Shown here: positions 1 to 11,240 of the stretch, piece after piece
Layout: every line of letters starts with the position of its first letter
Position numbering within the stretch: the stretch's first letter is position 1
From: Sweltsa coloradensis
Taxonomy: Eukaryota > Arthropoda > Insecta > Plecoptera > Chloroperlidae
DNA: 64,000 nt
Assembly: GCA_024449915.1 (NCBI GenBank)
Contig: JAMZAV010000807.1
Location: 2,501-66,500, forward strand
Direction: 5' to 3'
Program-made: the position numbers and the translations under genes
The notes under the pieces: model-generated
What the model saw: only the letters and a program-made list of their open reading frames with translations
Databases searched by the model: none
What the model was told of the DNA's origin: nothing

Positions 1-1267
1 TACGGATTTCAAAAGGGGAAAAGTACTTCAGATTTGCTTGTAAAATTTGCTGATTTAGTCAACTCTAAGCTTAACAAAAACTATCACATTTTATGTATGT
101 TTATTGACTTCACTAAAGCTTTCGATACGCTGAATCACAAAAAAATGTTGGTTGCTTTAGAACGAATTGGCGTTAGAGGCCCTCTTTTGGCATGGTTTAA
201 AAATTATTTTTCAAATAGAAAAATTATTGTGCGAGTAGGAGAGTGTGAGAGTGAAGCCAGAGTATGCTCAACAGGTGTACCGCAGGGATCTATTTTAGGG
301 CCGGTTCTGTATTTAATATATGTTAACTGTATGGTACATTACATAAGTAAATGTTTTTCTTTTTTCTTTGCTGATGACTCAGCATTGGTAGCAATTCACA
401 AAAACATAAAAGTTGCTGAAATATTTTTACAGGAAGATTTTATTAAAATGTTAAAAATGGACACACGATGAAGGCCTTATCATTAACTCAGCTAAAACAA
501 AGATTGTGCATATTTCTTCACCTCACAATGCCGACCATAATGCTAATATAAATATTATAACTCATTCCTTTGATTGTTTGCATGATTCTGTTCATCATAT
601 GGATGGTATTATCATAAACTGTAATTGTGTTAATAAAATAGAATCTGTTTACAGTCATGAATATTTGGGGGTGGTGATAGACCAAAATTTTAGTTGGGAT
701 GTTCATATAGAAGTAGTGAGTAGGCGGCTTAGATCATGTGTTCATCAGATTTATAAACTAAAGTATGTACTTCCTTATACTCTACTCCGAACCGTATACA
801 TAGCACTTGCTGAGTCAGTCATATCATATGCCCTGCTTGCATGGGGCAATGCATCATTTTCAAATTTAAAATATATTATTTCACTGCAAAATAGAATGGT
901 TTGTTTAATATCCCCTTATAAGAAAAATGGTTCATGTATCACAACTTATGATTTATATAGATATTGTAATGTTTTACCTGTAAATGTACTGTTCACTTAC
1001 AAATTATTAGTTAAATTTTATTATGATAATTCGTTTAAAACTATTGTTAGTCATAATGCAAATACTCGCGCCAGGGAGGCAGAGTATTTGAAAATACCAA
1101 CTTACAACAATAAGTATGGGAAAAGAGCTTTGCAATACAGTGTACCTTTTACTTTTAATAAAATTCCCAAATATTTACGAAGTATAGATCAAATAAGTAG
1201 GGTAAAGAATGAGTTAAAAGTGTTTTTGTTATATGAAACAGACATTGCATGTAAGTGGGATGCGTAG
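1..1267 (+). pseudogene. Non-LTR retrotransposon reverse transcriptase, frameshifted, 5' end outside window
   Basis: This is the 3' half of a LINE ORF2, whose reverse transcriptase would copy element RNA at a nicked target. The frame is open from base 1, so the start lies left of the window. RT motifs are in order: FIDFTKAFD at 100-126, GVPQG at 274-288 and FADD, the catalytic metal-binding box, at 367-378. The frame shifts near 455-470. The second part (open to the stop at 1267) carries the thumb/connection motifs EYLGVVID and SVISYALLAWG and a basic C-terminus. The motif style suits the CR1/Jockey/Crack-like group, but the clade is not determined. The element is inactive because of the frameshift. 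An indel error in the assembly is the alternative explanation. Confidence 0.9.
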
Positions 1268-1532
1268 TATATTAAGTTTTATTTTCAGTGTATTATTATT
1301 TGTTCAAGTTTTCTGTATGTTTTTTGGTTCGAGGTATTTTGTTGTTTTTCCCTTGTACTTATATCAATATTATAAAGTCTGGAGTCTGGGTTATTTTTAT
1401 TAATTGTCAATGTTTTTTATCCCCACAGCTAAGCCGCTTGTGTGGCTTGTGGGACTCGTTTCCATACTGAACTAATCATGTATTTAAATATGTACTTCCA
1501 ATAAAAAAATAAATAAATAAATAAATAAATAA

Positions 1533-1602
<70 letters not shown>
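1268..1602 (+). repeat. LINE 3' untranslated tail, (AAAT)n and (TTA)n microsatellite
   Basis: Downstream of the RT stop is about 230 bp of non-coding sequence. It is followed by AATAAA-type sequence, an AAAT run (about 1503-1534) and a TTA/ATT trinucleotide run to about 1602. Short A-rich tandem tails like this are usual at the 3' ends of non-LTR elements. The trinucleotide run is probably a secondary expansion of the tail. Confidence 0.7.
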
Positions 1603-1603
<1 letters not shown>

Positions 1604-2640
1604 TAGAAAGAATTTTAGATTGGTTTCGCAGTTATCTTGAAAATCGCTCGTACAAGGTTAAAATAGGCAATGCATATAGTCAGTCTAACAAGTTTATAAC
1701 AGGAGTACCTCAAGGTTCAATTCTAGGGCCACAATTATATGTTATATAAGTAAATGATATTGGCTAGTATTTGAAAAATTGTATATAAATATTGTATGCG
1801 GATAATTTGGTGCTTCAGTCATTCCATAAAGAATTAAGCGTGGCGACCAAATTTATGAACGATTATTTAAGTTTTTGCAAGGCTGGACCCATGATAGGGA
1901 ACTTGTTATCAACGTTCAAAAGACCAAAATTATTCACATGTGCGTCCATTAAATTTTGAAAAGAACGTGGCAATTAGCGTAATATTTCATGAAACTGCTT
2001 GCTTGCATATGAGGGCTGGGGTCGATTTTGATTGTGAATGTACTCAACAGTTAGAATCCATGACGAGCCATATGCATGATCGATCGAAATTTCTCATGGA
2101 AGCCCCATATTGATTATATTTGTACAAAACTTCGGTCGTGTGCACATCAACTTAAACCCTGTAATACCCGATGAGATGACACGCTAAGATTAGTTTACAT
2201 TTCTCTAGTTGAATCTGTATAAAGGTATGCTTTGCTGTCATGGGGTAACGCTTCTGTTTCGACTTTCGAATATGACCATGCTAATTAGACTACAAAACTC
2301 GATAGTTAAGATTATACCTCAAACGCTTGCATAATGTTCTCAACGAAATTGAAGACGTCTATAGGACTTGCTATATATTACCGGGAAGAGAATTGTATTA
2401 CCCTACTACAGGCTGGTTTGACAGTACATTTTACGATACGAAATATAAAATCACCCTGTGCATTGATAAAGGAATAGATAGACTTGTTAGCAAAAACAAG
2501 TTTGTAATCCATTAACAACGAATAAACATGGTGATCGCTGCGTGCGTTTCATTGGTACCAAGAGTTTTATAATTGATCTGAAATAACATATATAAAATAT
2601 CCTTGATTAGTTTCACCCTCAAAATTCATTTAACAACGAG
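1603..2640 (+). pseudogene. Second non-LTR reverse transcriptase remnant, heavily degraded
   Basis: Translation in shifting frames recovers the RT motif GVPQGSILGP at about 1702-1731 and a YADN box at about 1795-1806, with the last catalytic Asp changed to Asn. Further on are a palm/thumb segment reading YALLSWGNAS (about 2226-2255) and a C-terminal NKHGDRCVRF (about 2520-2550). The last two align with the matching parts of the RT at 1-1267, so the elements are relatives. Several stops and frame changes separate the pieces. It begins directly at the trinucleotide run, so it is 5' truncated. It is certainly non-functional. Confidence 0.85.
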
Positions 2641-3240
2641 AAACCCTTTTCAAGAACTGTAATGATTTTGTGTTAACTACGCCTTTTAAGAACTATTTTT
2701 TTCTTTCATTTGCTTTTTTCTTTTTGTGAACGCACATCTTGTGTGTGTGTACTGTGTACTAAATTTACCTGATGTAAGAAGTTATAATAATTTCATTTTT
2801 GCCTGTGTTATTTTAAGATCATTTTGATGTTTATTGTATTTCCTTAGGTCTCTGAGTGTAACTTGTATTGATATTAATGTATATTGTTCTATATTTAGTC
2901 ATATTGTAGAATGTTCCAACGGCCTTCAGCAATGAGCTTCAAACATATGTTATTTAAAATTTTCCCCCCACATTTAATGTGACCCACTTTAACCTCCGGG
3001 CGTAGTGGGACAATGTATGCTATGGTTTTACTCGATGTTTTGCTAAATAACAATAATGATTATTTTTTGTATTAATAATGTAATTTAATGTTAATGTTGT
3101 CATGTATTGTTTAATGTAATTTAATAATAATTATTATTATTTTATAATAATAATAAAAAAAAAAAAAAAAAAACAAATTAATATTAATGATTAAATTATT
3201 ATTATTATCATTCATCATCATATATTAGTAAATTATTAAC
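2641..3240 (+). repeat. Probable LINE 3' UTR with AT-rich tail
   Basis: Non-coding and AT-rich. A stretch near 2980-3010 (GTGACCCACTTTAACC, then a GTGGGACAATG run) resembles the 3' UTR near 31495-31540. The region ends in TAA/ATT-rich sequence and a poly-A run near 3155-3172, as expected for the tail of the preceding LINE. Confidence 0.45.
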
Positions 3241-3977
3241 AAAGTATTTTCGGATTATTATAATAAATTCACGTGTGCAATCAATCAAATCATGGTTATT
3301 TGATAATGGTCTAGAAAGAATTCTGCCATTCACGCCAAGAAATACCCACAAAGAGTCTAACGATGAACGCGGCAAGCCTTCTTAGAACAAATAACGCTTC
3401 CCACCTAAAAACTTCGTGCTAATGTAGGACGCATAATCTTAACTGTAGGCAACAAAATCCTCCGGTCTCAACTGTAAGTGAGACAAATGGTACGTAAAAT
3501 TCGATTCAAGAAGGAAGTTAGGGAAAATGTTCATTTATTTAACACTCGAATGAGTGAGCTGTGAAAAAGATTTCATAGGATTATTACTAACTAGCTTTTC
3601 TGCCTCTCGGAATCCCTCTTCGAAAACTTTGCTCCTCGCCCTGAATATTTAATTGGCAACACCCAAACCAATCACTAGCGAACTAGACCCCAATGGCACG
3701 CCCCCCTCGCCCTTTCCCCGCCGAGCCCTTCTGCTTCCCTGCAACAACTTGCCACGCTTAGGTTTAGTCTGACTTCCAGTTGTCCGCGGAAGAACTAATA
3801 AGTTACAACGCATCGTCCAAACAAACTAGGCCCCCGGCCCTCAACCCGTAGCCAAACGCTAGCACACCTGATACACGAACTATTAACAAGCAAAACGCTT
3901 GCGAAATTAAGCACTGTCTTTTATATTAAGGATATATGATAATAAAAATCATCGTACTTCAATATGTATGTAAGTTA
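3241..3977. other. No recognisable feature
   Basis: About 740 bp without an ORF of note, repeat match or RNA signature that I can see. It is locally GC-richer near 3650-3850 but has no coding pattern. Confidence 0.5.
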
Positions 3978-4033
3978 AACCAGAGTCGATAAAGAAGTTT
4001 TTCAACGGGGAAACTTCTTTATCGACTCTGGTT
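3978..4033. repeat. Perfect 23-bp hairpin with 10-nt loop
   Basis: Positions 3978-4000 and 4011-4033 are exact reverse complements. They are separated by the loop TTCAACGGGG. No mismatch occurs in the stem. It could be a fold-back scar, a template-switch inversion or a small-RNA hairpin. The stem is short for a typical animal pre-miRNA. Confidence 0.9.
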
Positions 4034-4238
4034 AAACCAACGTAAAACGAGCAGCTCTTACACTGTGACATAAGCCATGTTCGCTTTAGCAGCGATATGG
4101 TAAATTTAAAATAAATTATTAAAACAACAAAATCAACAACAACCTCAAAAATGTGATTATTTATAACAAGTTAATTTAAAACTTCACCATAACGAAGCAT
4201 TTATAAATGTTTTTAAATGTATTCATACAGATTAACAA

Positions 4239-4850
4239 AGCGTCACCTCAGAACTTATTTGTGCCATATCCGCTTTTACCAAAGTGGAGAAAATGAGGTT
4301 TGAAGGTTTGATTCACCGCCAAAACCGTGGTTTATGGTTGAATCTGGATTCTGTTGCAATATTCTAACAATAATAAATATTATGATTTAAAAGTTAACAT
4401 TGTTGTACCAGCGGGGTATACCGTACAATAAACACTTCTGTGGTATTGGCACAAAGATTTTTCAACTTAATGGATAAGTTGATTAAAATTGTGTGCCCTG
4501 CCAATCCATGGATTTTCATTTTAAGTATAGAGATGAGTTTGTCGGAATAGAGAATAAACACCCAAACCATTAATGTTTCAACAACTATATGATTGGAATT
4601 ATTGGGGGTTCTAAATAAATAATTATTTCAAATAAGGCTCAAATAGAAAAATAAAATATTCTTCATTGTTTATGCTTGAATTTAAGGGCAATTTGGACTG
4701 CAATTATCTTCAAAATGGTTAGATGAATGGTATTTCATAGTTTTTCACTTGTAGGGCAGGCGTAAATTAGACTTCCTTTTGATATAGAACAAAAATTCAC
4801 AACAAAGATAATTGGTCAGTACTATTTGTGCCATATCCACTTGTTTAAGT
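4239..4850 (+). mobile_element. Repeat family A, copy 1, 3' end missing
   Basis: It starts with GTCACCTCAGAACTTATTTG and aligns along most of its length with the better-preserved copy at 6674-7519. Near 4850 it is joined to repeat B, and the right terminal inverted repeat seen in the other copy is lost. No transposase ORF is visible, so it is non-autonomous. Confidence 0.75.
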
Positions 4851-5545
4851 TAAAACGAGGGCGGAGCGACTGAGTTCTCCATTCAACTCAAACGGCTCTC
4901 ATTCTGTGATTCTGTTGTCTGTACGGTCGAAAATCAGCCGAACCGCTGGAACAGATTGCGCTGAAAATTCTTAAAAAAGACAATACGGCACGAGTTGTAC
5001 TGAGAACTGTTAACAAAATCAAGCTAGATCCATTACGATTATCCCTGATATTTTAAAATATCGAACCATTTGTTTAGTATTAGCAGCTAGCGGGACGAAC
5101 TCTACCGGTTATGCCATGCATAGTGGTAAGCCATCAGAGCTTACCGCACGGAGGTATGGGGTTACGTACTCGTTAGTTTGAACTTTTTATATGTTACACC
5201 TACTATCATTTTTGGAGGGGTGTGAAATGGGGAAATAAAAATAGGTGATTTTGTTTTATCTTGGAAATTTTTAATGTTTAACTCAATACTGTTTTGAACA
5301 GATTCGCAAATTGAATGTTCAATTTAAACTAGAAAAACGCCAAGGTCGATGTTAAAGAGTGTGTTGAGCCAAAGTGGTACCTTGAAAATGAAAAAAAAAA
5401 AACAAGAGTACCTGGGAACATCGCCGTTTCTCCCTATACCTAAGGCACGATCTAGACCCAGTATGGGGAAGATACCGTGGTACTATACACAGTTTCACTC
5501 ACTCGTTTAACCAACGCTTTGGCGTTTCCGAGTGTAGAATGTCAT
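4851..5545 (+). repeat. Repeat family B, copy 1 (composite, tRNA-like segment, inverted-repeat end)
   Basis: This aligns with 32019-32843: a GGAGCGACTGAG start, a CTCATTCTGTGATTCTG stretch with only about two TCTG units, AACCGCTG followed by GATTGCGCTG, a tRNA-like stretch near 5105-5175, and a diverged inverted repeat at about 5330-5545 whose outer arms read GCCAAGGTCG and GCTTTGGCG. It is more diverged than the second copy. Confidence 0.7.
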
Positions 5546-5887
5546 TGTTATATTATTTTTCAATATTAATGAGTATGTTCAAAAATGGACAAACTTAAAA
5601 TATGTTTTTATCCCTCGAAGCCCGTCCATAAATCAGGAGAAGCCAAAGGGGAATTTTTTATGTCGTTAAAGCAAAAAACTATGCTTTTAAAAAAATATGT
5701 AGAGAACAACAATGCAGAAACATACCGGTTAAAGGGATAATTTGTGAAAGCGATAACCCATAAAAAAAATACATAAAATAAATATTAAATAAAATCTCAT
5801 AAGTAATTAGAAACAGATAAATAAAAATGCAAGTTTCGATTGTTGCGTTAAAACACGTAATTTCCTAAAAAATTGTTGCGAACAATC
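5546..5887. other. No recognisable feature
   Basis: AT-rich, with A-runs. If the minus-strand exon at 6128-6358 is real, the right part could be its 3' UTR. Confidence 0.4.
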
Positions 5888-5893
5888 TTTATT
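5888..5893 (-). promoter_or_regulatory. Candidate polyadenylation signal AATAAA
   Basis: AATAAA reads on the minus strand about 235 bases downstream of the stop codon of the candidate exon at 6128-6358. The hexamer is common by chance in AT-rich DNA, so its value rests only on position. Confidence 0.3.
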
Positions 5894-6127
5894 GCTAAGG
5901 GAAGATGGAACTAGAAGAACTTATGTGATGATTATGAAAAGGAAATTTAATTGAGGGACTGCACTAAATATGATTGAAAACAACAAGTTAAAGAAAAGAG
6001 GCATGACGTAAAAATGTTAAAAGGAAAAACGGTGTTTAGTAAATTTTGAAAAGTGTATGCAAAAGAAAATCGTAAATAAAACTTGTGTTCTACTACTTCA
6101 ATGCGGAACCTCTGGCGCGAGGGAAGT

Positions 6128-6358
6128 CTATCCATCTCGCAGGGCGCGGCGCCTCCTGATGATCTCGCGCTCGCGTCGCCATTCCACACTCAGAGGTCGG
6201 TAGGGATTCTCCAGCGGTTGCCAGAATGAAGGGTCCCGGAAGGTGTCATCGGCCTGGATGGCATTGCAGTGGGTGTACGAACACACAACCTTCGGGCCAC
6301 CAGTAATTCGCCTTGGTGGTGAGGAGGGCCAGGACGTTCTTTCCGTGATCGGACACAA
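6128..6358 (-). CDS. Candidate terminal exon of an unidentified gene (possible internal frameshift)
   Basis: I do not recognise the protein. The stretch is much more GC-rich than its surroundings, and its codons end mostly in G or C. One minus-strand frame is open from 6358 to a stop at 6128. Its second half looks strongly coding, with FRDPSFWQPLENPYRPLSVE and then an arginine-rich tail. In the first half a different frame looks more coding (GKNVLALLTTKANYWWPEG) and stops shortly after. The two plausible halves are one frame apart, which suggests an indel, an assembly error, or coincidence in one half. A good splice acceptor lies immediately upstream. No upstream exon was found in the window. 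It could also be a processed fragment or a pseudogene. Confidence 0.45.
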   Translation of the reverse strand: MCPITERTSWPSSPPRRITGGPKVVCSYTHCNAIQADDTFRDPSFWQPLENPYRPLSVEWRREREIIRRRRALRDG

Positions 6359-6380
6359 CTGAAAACAAACGGAGAGAGGT
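6359..6380 (-). promoter_or_regulatory. Candidate 3' splice acceptor
   Basis: On the minus strand a pyrimidine-rich tract (CCTCTCTCCGTTTGTTTTCAG) ends in CAG directly before 6358, where the GC-rich coding-like stretch begins. The match to the animal acceptor consensus and the coincidence with the composition change support each other. Confidence 0.5.
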
Positions 6381-6673
6381 CTCCTAACATGTTATATCTC
6401 TCTTCTCCGCTGATGGAGTTGGGCTATACAAGTACAAGTGCAGTTGTTGTTTTTATTGACTATATATACACACACTCAGAAGCGGACTGGGGAGGGGCCT
6501 CCCGAACGAAAACTTGTGGGGCAATTTATTACGCATTAGTATTTTATTATCTCGAGGCAGCCTTTTACAGTGATTGTTGTAAATAATGTAGCTAATTTCG
6601 ATTTATAGGGTTTGAAAAAATAACCACATTAAGAATCAAAAAAAAAAAAAAAACCAAAAAAAAAAAAAAAAAA

Positions 6674-7519
6674 ACACGTCGTCACCTCAGAACTTATTTG
6701 TGCCATTATCCGCTTTTACCAAAGGAGGAGAAAAGAGGTTTGAATGTTTTGATGTCACGCCAAACGTGAATTTATGGGGGGTTGACAATTTGAGAAATTT
6801 TTGTTGCAATATCGTACAATAATAAATATGATTGATTTAAAATCTTTATCATTATTTTTACCCGTCAGGGTGTTTATACGTAAGTAAGCACTTTCGTTGG
6901 ATATCGGCACAAAGATTTTTAACATTGGATAACTTGATTAAAATTTGAGTGCCAAATACACTGATATTTCGTTTTTTAAGTAGGAGATAAGTTTGTGGAA
7001 TAGAGAATAACACAAACCATTAAATGTTCTCAATATATATGATTGAATTATTGTGGGGTTTAAATAAATAATTATTTCAATGAAGGATCAAAAGACAAAA
7101 AATCTTTTATTGTTTATGCTTGGATTAAGCAAATTTTTGCCTTGCAATATCTTCAAAATGGTTAGATGAAAGGGTATTTCATTGCTTTTTTACTTGTATG
7201 ACATGCGAAAAAAATAGCACTCCTATTGATATAGAACAAAAAATTTCATCAACTAGATCATTGGTCAGTACTTATTGTTGCCATAATCCACTCGTTAGTA
7301 TATTGAAAAACTGGATGACACAAAATAAAGCACTAAGATATGGTATCATCTGATGGAGTGGAAACAAAACTGACATGCTAAAACACTGCTAAGCTAAATA
7401 TTTGACTATATTATTTTTTTATTAGCAACAATGAGCACTAACCATAACTCTAAAACATCTAACTCCAAAAAAGCGGAAAAGTGGATATGGCACAAAAAAG
7501 TTCTGAGGTGACGACGTGT
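6674..7519. mobile_element. Repeat family A, copy 2: TIR element without transposase
   Basis: The left end (ACACGTCGTCACCTCAGAAC) is inverted at the right end (GTTCTGAGGTGACGACGTGT). The inverted match continues inward for roughly 50 bp with few mismatches, through TTTGTGCC and ATATCC. The element is 846 bp, AT-rich and has no long ORF, so it is a non-autonomous MITE-like copy. An adjacent A-run prevents reading a target duplication. Related ends occur at 4239 and at 12250-13758. The superfamily is not determined. Confidence 0.85.
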
Positions 7520-8520
7520 ACTTCGTATTGGATTCTTTTTTACTATTTTTTTCACAGTGTAAGAAAGCTGTAGGCTGCATAGAGGATGGTTTTATTTGTT
7601 ATCATTATTATACGTTATAGAAAATATTGATATAGGAAAGCTTTAGGGGTGAATAAAAGCACTTTGTTACGTTTCAAAATTGGTTTCACTGTAAAGCAGC
7701 GTGTAACAAGGATATAAAATTATATGGATGACGGAGATCATAAATTTTGTTTAGTTTTCATAACATTCTTAGAGATAACGTGTTTACATGTGTTATAAGT
7801 AGGGATAAGTTTCGTTTTAACCGAAGCAATTTATAGCCTTTTTACATCAATATTTTACCAACATAAACAAATTGTGTATATGTCCTTGCACTTTGATTTA
7901 AATGAAATTGTTGTAAGATTTAAATAAAATTATACTGAAGTAAAGTGTTGTATGCAAGTATAATATACTAAGTAAAGCAATAAAAAATCGATATGGACAA
8001 ACTGTGTTGTTACTTAAGTAAAATTAACAGTAGGTACCTCTTTATATTCATGTACTGGCCATAGAAGCCGGCGCTTGTAAACAAAGTGAAATTAATGAAA
8101 TTGTGAGTGTGGATCCATATTTACTTCGTCCACTCCTTACTCTAGCTCCACTAGTCTTTGTAAAGTATTGACTGACATGACTGACAAATGACCGAAAGGC
8201 CCGTAGGCCCCACCCGCCCCCAGATACAACCAACATATTATTACATTTCTTACCTTTACGTTTTACATAGAAGTGAGTAGCCTTAGATGTGCTGTGCAAA
8301 ACCTTTGCAAGTTTAGGTACAAATATCTTGAGGGAACACTTTTTATAATTTTCAGGGGGTTGGGTGGGTTGTGGGTATAAGGCCCCTCACCGGGTGGGGG
8401 TGGGGGGGCAGAATCCCCACTGCCCAAAAAACGTGGTCCGCAGACACTAAACAGGTGGAAAGTGGAGTAGAAATTATTCTTCATTGAAGCCGGCTAATAT
8501 AAATGCATTGATATTTTAAC
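7520..8520. other. No recognisable gene
   Basis: Mostly AT-rich unique-looking sequence. Around 8380-8420 is a GGGTGGGGG tract beside a CCCCAC tract, resembling the G/C-run ends of the hAT elements at 16709 and 20877, but no complete terminus or target duplication could be defined. Confidence 0.4.
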
Positions 8521-8524
8521 ATCT

Positions 8525-8880
8525 CTAGAGGCTAGCAAATTGAAGCGCCAATTTGACATATTCAAGGATTGTCGATTTGGCGTTTCAAGTTATGCTTAGC
8601 CATATGTTTTAGATGCGATTTAGTATTTTTCTGATTGTTTGATGTGATTTTAGTTGTGTGCAGCATGGGAATGCGACAACAGAAACAATAAGAAGTTATT
8701 GCAAGATGGAATTAGTTAATTCATTTGGTGTTAATGGCTAATATTGCCACCTGTCAACCTGACAGTCATATTGAAAAACATTTGAGCTACAAATCGCTAC
8801 AAACCATACAAAGTGACCTATCAAGATGGTGACAAATTGTCACGCCAGTTGGACCACTGGGGATCTAGCTATAATTGGTA
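8525..8880 (-). mobile_element. TTAA-type element (family P), diverged copy, reverse orientation
   Basis: On the minus strand this follows the same order of blocks as 49578-49977 and 30720-31114: GGTCCA with AATTTG(T)CACC, a block containing GCGATTTGTAGC, GTTGACAGGTGGC, CAATAACTTCTTATTG, a GCTGCACAC block, and a final block with CGCCAAATCG. The ends are degraded and no target duplication is readable. Confidence 0.65.
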
Positions 8881-10280
8881 ATATGTGTATCGTCTTTACC
8901 TTGACTAGACCTCCCGAGAGATCCCTCCGTTTGCCTGTAATGGGTGCTGTAACGCCTCGGCCGGACGATCTTGAAGTAGATGTCATGAGGGGGCGGTTGT
9001 CTTCAGGAAAAGACGGACTCCACGATTTGATGACCGTTCATCAAAGTGGTCGAAGATCTAGGACCCACCAAAAGAGTTGTTGGTGGGCAAAACGTATAGA
9101 TGGTTTGGGCTGAAAGAAGAAGGTCGGAAACAGAAAAAAGAAAAATACCGTTCAAGAGTATAATATTAATGATATGTCTACATCTTATCGATTTTACTGT
9201 AGCATGTTGATAACAAGTTGGACATGAAAATGCAGGCTATAAACGTGAAGAAAAAAATAACAAATGATTTTTCTTTGTGGGAAAACCTGGCCAATGACAA
9301 TTGGATGGCTACTCTTCAGTGTCCAACTTAGTATTTTTGGCGTTGGGTAATGTGGCGGACATGTCCAAGTTTAAGTGGATTATCTATTTACTTTTAGAAA
9401 TAACTTTCAGGCATGATTGCCGGCGGCAGGATTCATAACAATAGCGATTGCCAGATTGAGCTCTAAACACGACACTGAAAACCATCCGCATCTTACATAA
9501 TGAAAGGAAGACTTTTCGCAAAAATATAGGAACAAGTCATCTTTGCCTCTATTCAGGTGCATGACACTCAATGTAGATCAGAGGTAAATATATTGTGACC
9601 AAGGCGTTTTACGAGAAAGTTTATTTGTGCACTCGAATTGTAATCGCCCCCTGTGAATCATTCAACGATCGACGCGTAAATAAAAAAATGGGTGCTGCTC
9701 CCGCCAAATATGAATTCATTATTTTCACCAGAGGGAAATATCAAGCCTACAAGAATATAATGTGAAACGTAAAGAGAGCATTCTATAATCGATGTTGACC
9801 TAGCCTGGGGACACAAGCATTAAGACTAGCTTAGTCGTTACCTTTGCGTTAGTTTCTTAAAATTTATTTCAATTAATTCTATCTAAAATGTCAGCGTTTC
9901 TAACCACAGTTAGTTTTCAGATTGTTTGTTTTATAAAATGGTATTTTTCTTCTAACTGCCTTTTTAGATACTGACTATTTTGTCGACAAAAAGTTATAGG
10001 GGGAGGGGGCTTCCATTGATCGATAATGCCAGTTCACAAGGGCGATACAAATCACATGTCGGCGAAAGAGGTATCTTCAGAATTATGCCACGCCTAGTAC
10101 ACCATGCAGTATTTAAATTTAAATTCTCACGGGAAACCTGCTCACCGGTGCAATGCTATGTAAGGTATATTGGAGCGCCGGAAAATAATTATGTGAAGGG
10201 ATGTCCGAGGCTGTCGAACAGGGACTACAATCCCTGCATTCGCAGGGGAAAGAAAAACGTCAGTCAGGAATCAGATTGTC
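8881..10280. other. No recognisable gene
   Basis: A 95-codon ORF (8826-9113, +) and the start of a 117-codon ORF (9980-10333, +) lie here, but neither has a recognisable domain, and the second runs through a tRNA-like stretch. I regard both as chance frames. Confidence 0.4.
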
Positions 10281-10347
10281 GGTCTTGCGGGATTTGTACC
10301 CGAAACCTCCTGAATTCAGAGTCGCGCGCTTAACTCTCGAGGCAACC
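10281..10347 (-). repeat. tRNA-like sequence (degenerate, probably SINE head or tRNA pseudogene)
   Basis: On the minus strand an A-box-like GAGTTAAGCGCGCGACT is followed about 20 nt later by a T-arm-like TTTCGGGTACAAATCCCGC, in which CGGG and CCCG pair. The acceptor ends do not pair well and the anticodon arm is irregular, so this is not a functional tRNA. Confidence 0.45.
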
Positions 10348-11040
10348 TGTCGTGTTAGGCCAAAAATCGAGGTCTAATAGATGTTGGTCTCAAGTCACCA
10401 AAAATAATGTATAATCGGGGAGTTTAGTAAAGAGCCTTGATCAGGAATGCCATCAGGTTAGGCCCTACTAAGGTTGCGTCCGTAGAAGCGACTGATCGAT
10501 AGTCAATGGCGTACACGCATAGGTCGTGACTCACCCGTCGTTGGCATCGAAGCTCGATGGTCGTGGTCGATTTGGTCGCGACCATACAACGGAACCTTCC
10601 GAACTAGAAACGTTTCGAATTTGTCAGCGGGAAAATGGCGATGGAGTGTGCAAGATTTTCTGCTATAATTGATTGGGACTAATACGATGCCAGGCAATGT
10701 GTAGTCTTTGTGTATGCTCTAGGCAAAATAAATATTGATGATTGCCCCCCTACTTTCGGCCCTAGGCTTTAGAACTACCCTCGACGAGCTTAGGCTATGC
10801 CTACAAGTAAAACAAGTACAGAAAATACACGAAAGCATGTTCCAGCGTTTAATTAGGAGGGCCTACTCTTTTCGAGAGAAACCCGACCCACGGTATGTCT
10901 ACTTGCCCCTCTCAGGTGCCTACTAATCTCAGGGGTGTGCGTCTAGGCCTACTTTTAAGACTCAACTCAGCTCGGGGAAAGTTCCCTGTTTGAAATGCCG
11001 GTGGTCGGGCCCGGGTCGGATCTTCAACCGGAAACCTCTA
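10348..11040. other. No recognisable feature
   Basis: Unique-looking sequence with AGGCCTA-type words that become frequent towards the minisatellite. ORFs are short and unconvincing. Confidence 0.4.
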
Positions 11041-11240
11041 CGCATGTAGGCCCAGGCCTAGCGCATAGATCTAGCCCTCTAGTGCATCTCTCGCATGTAG
11101 GACCAGGCCTAGCGCATAATCTAGTCTAGTGCATACCTCTCGCATGTAGGTCAAGGCCTAGCGCATAGGGCCTAGATCTAGTCTAGAGCATCTCTCGCAT
11201 GTAGGCCCAGGGCCTAGCGCATAGACAGTTCATCTCTCGT
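11041..11240. repeat. Minisatellite, four units of about 49-55 bp
   Basis: The word CGCATGTAGG recurs at 11041, about 11092, 11141 and 11196. Each copy is followed by a form of CCAGGCCTAGCGCATA and an ATCTAGTCTAG-like stretch. Unit length varies through small indels. Confidence 0.85.

Noticed and set aside
8263..8484. Proline-rich minus-strand ORF
   Set aside because: The proline run comes from a G-tract; no domain or start context supports it.
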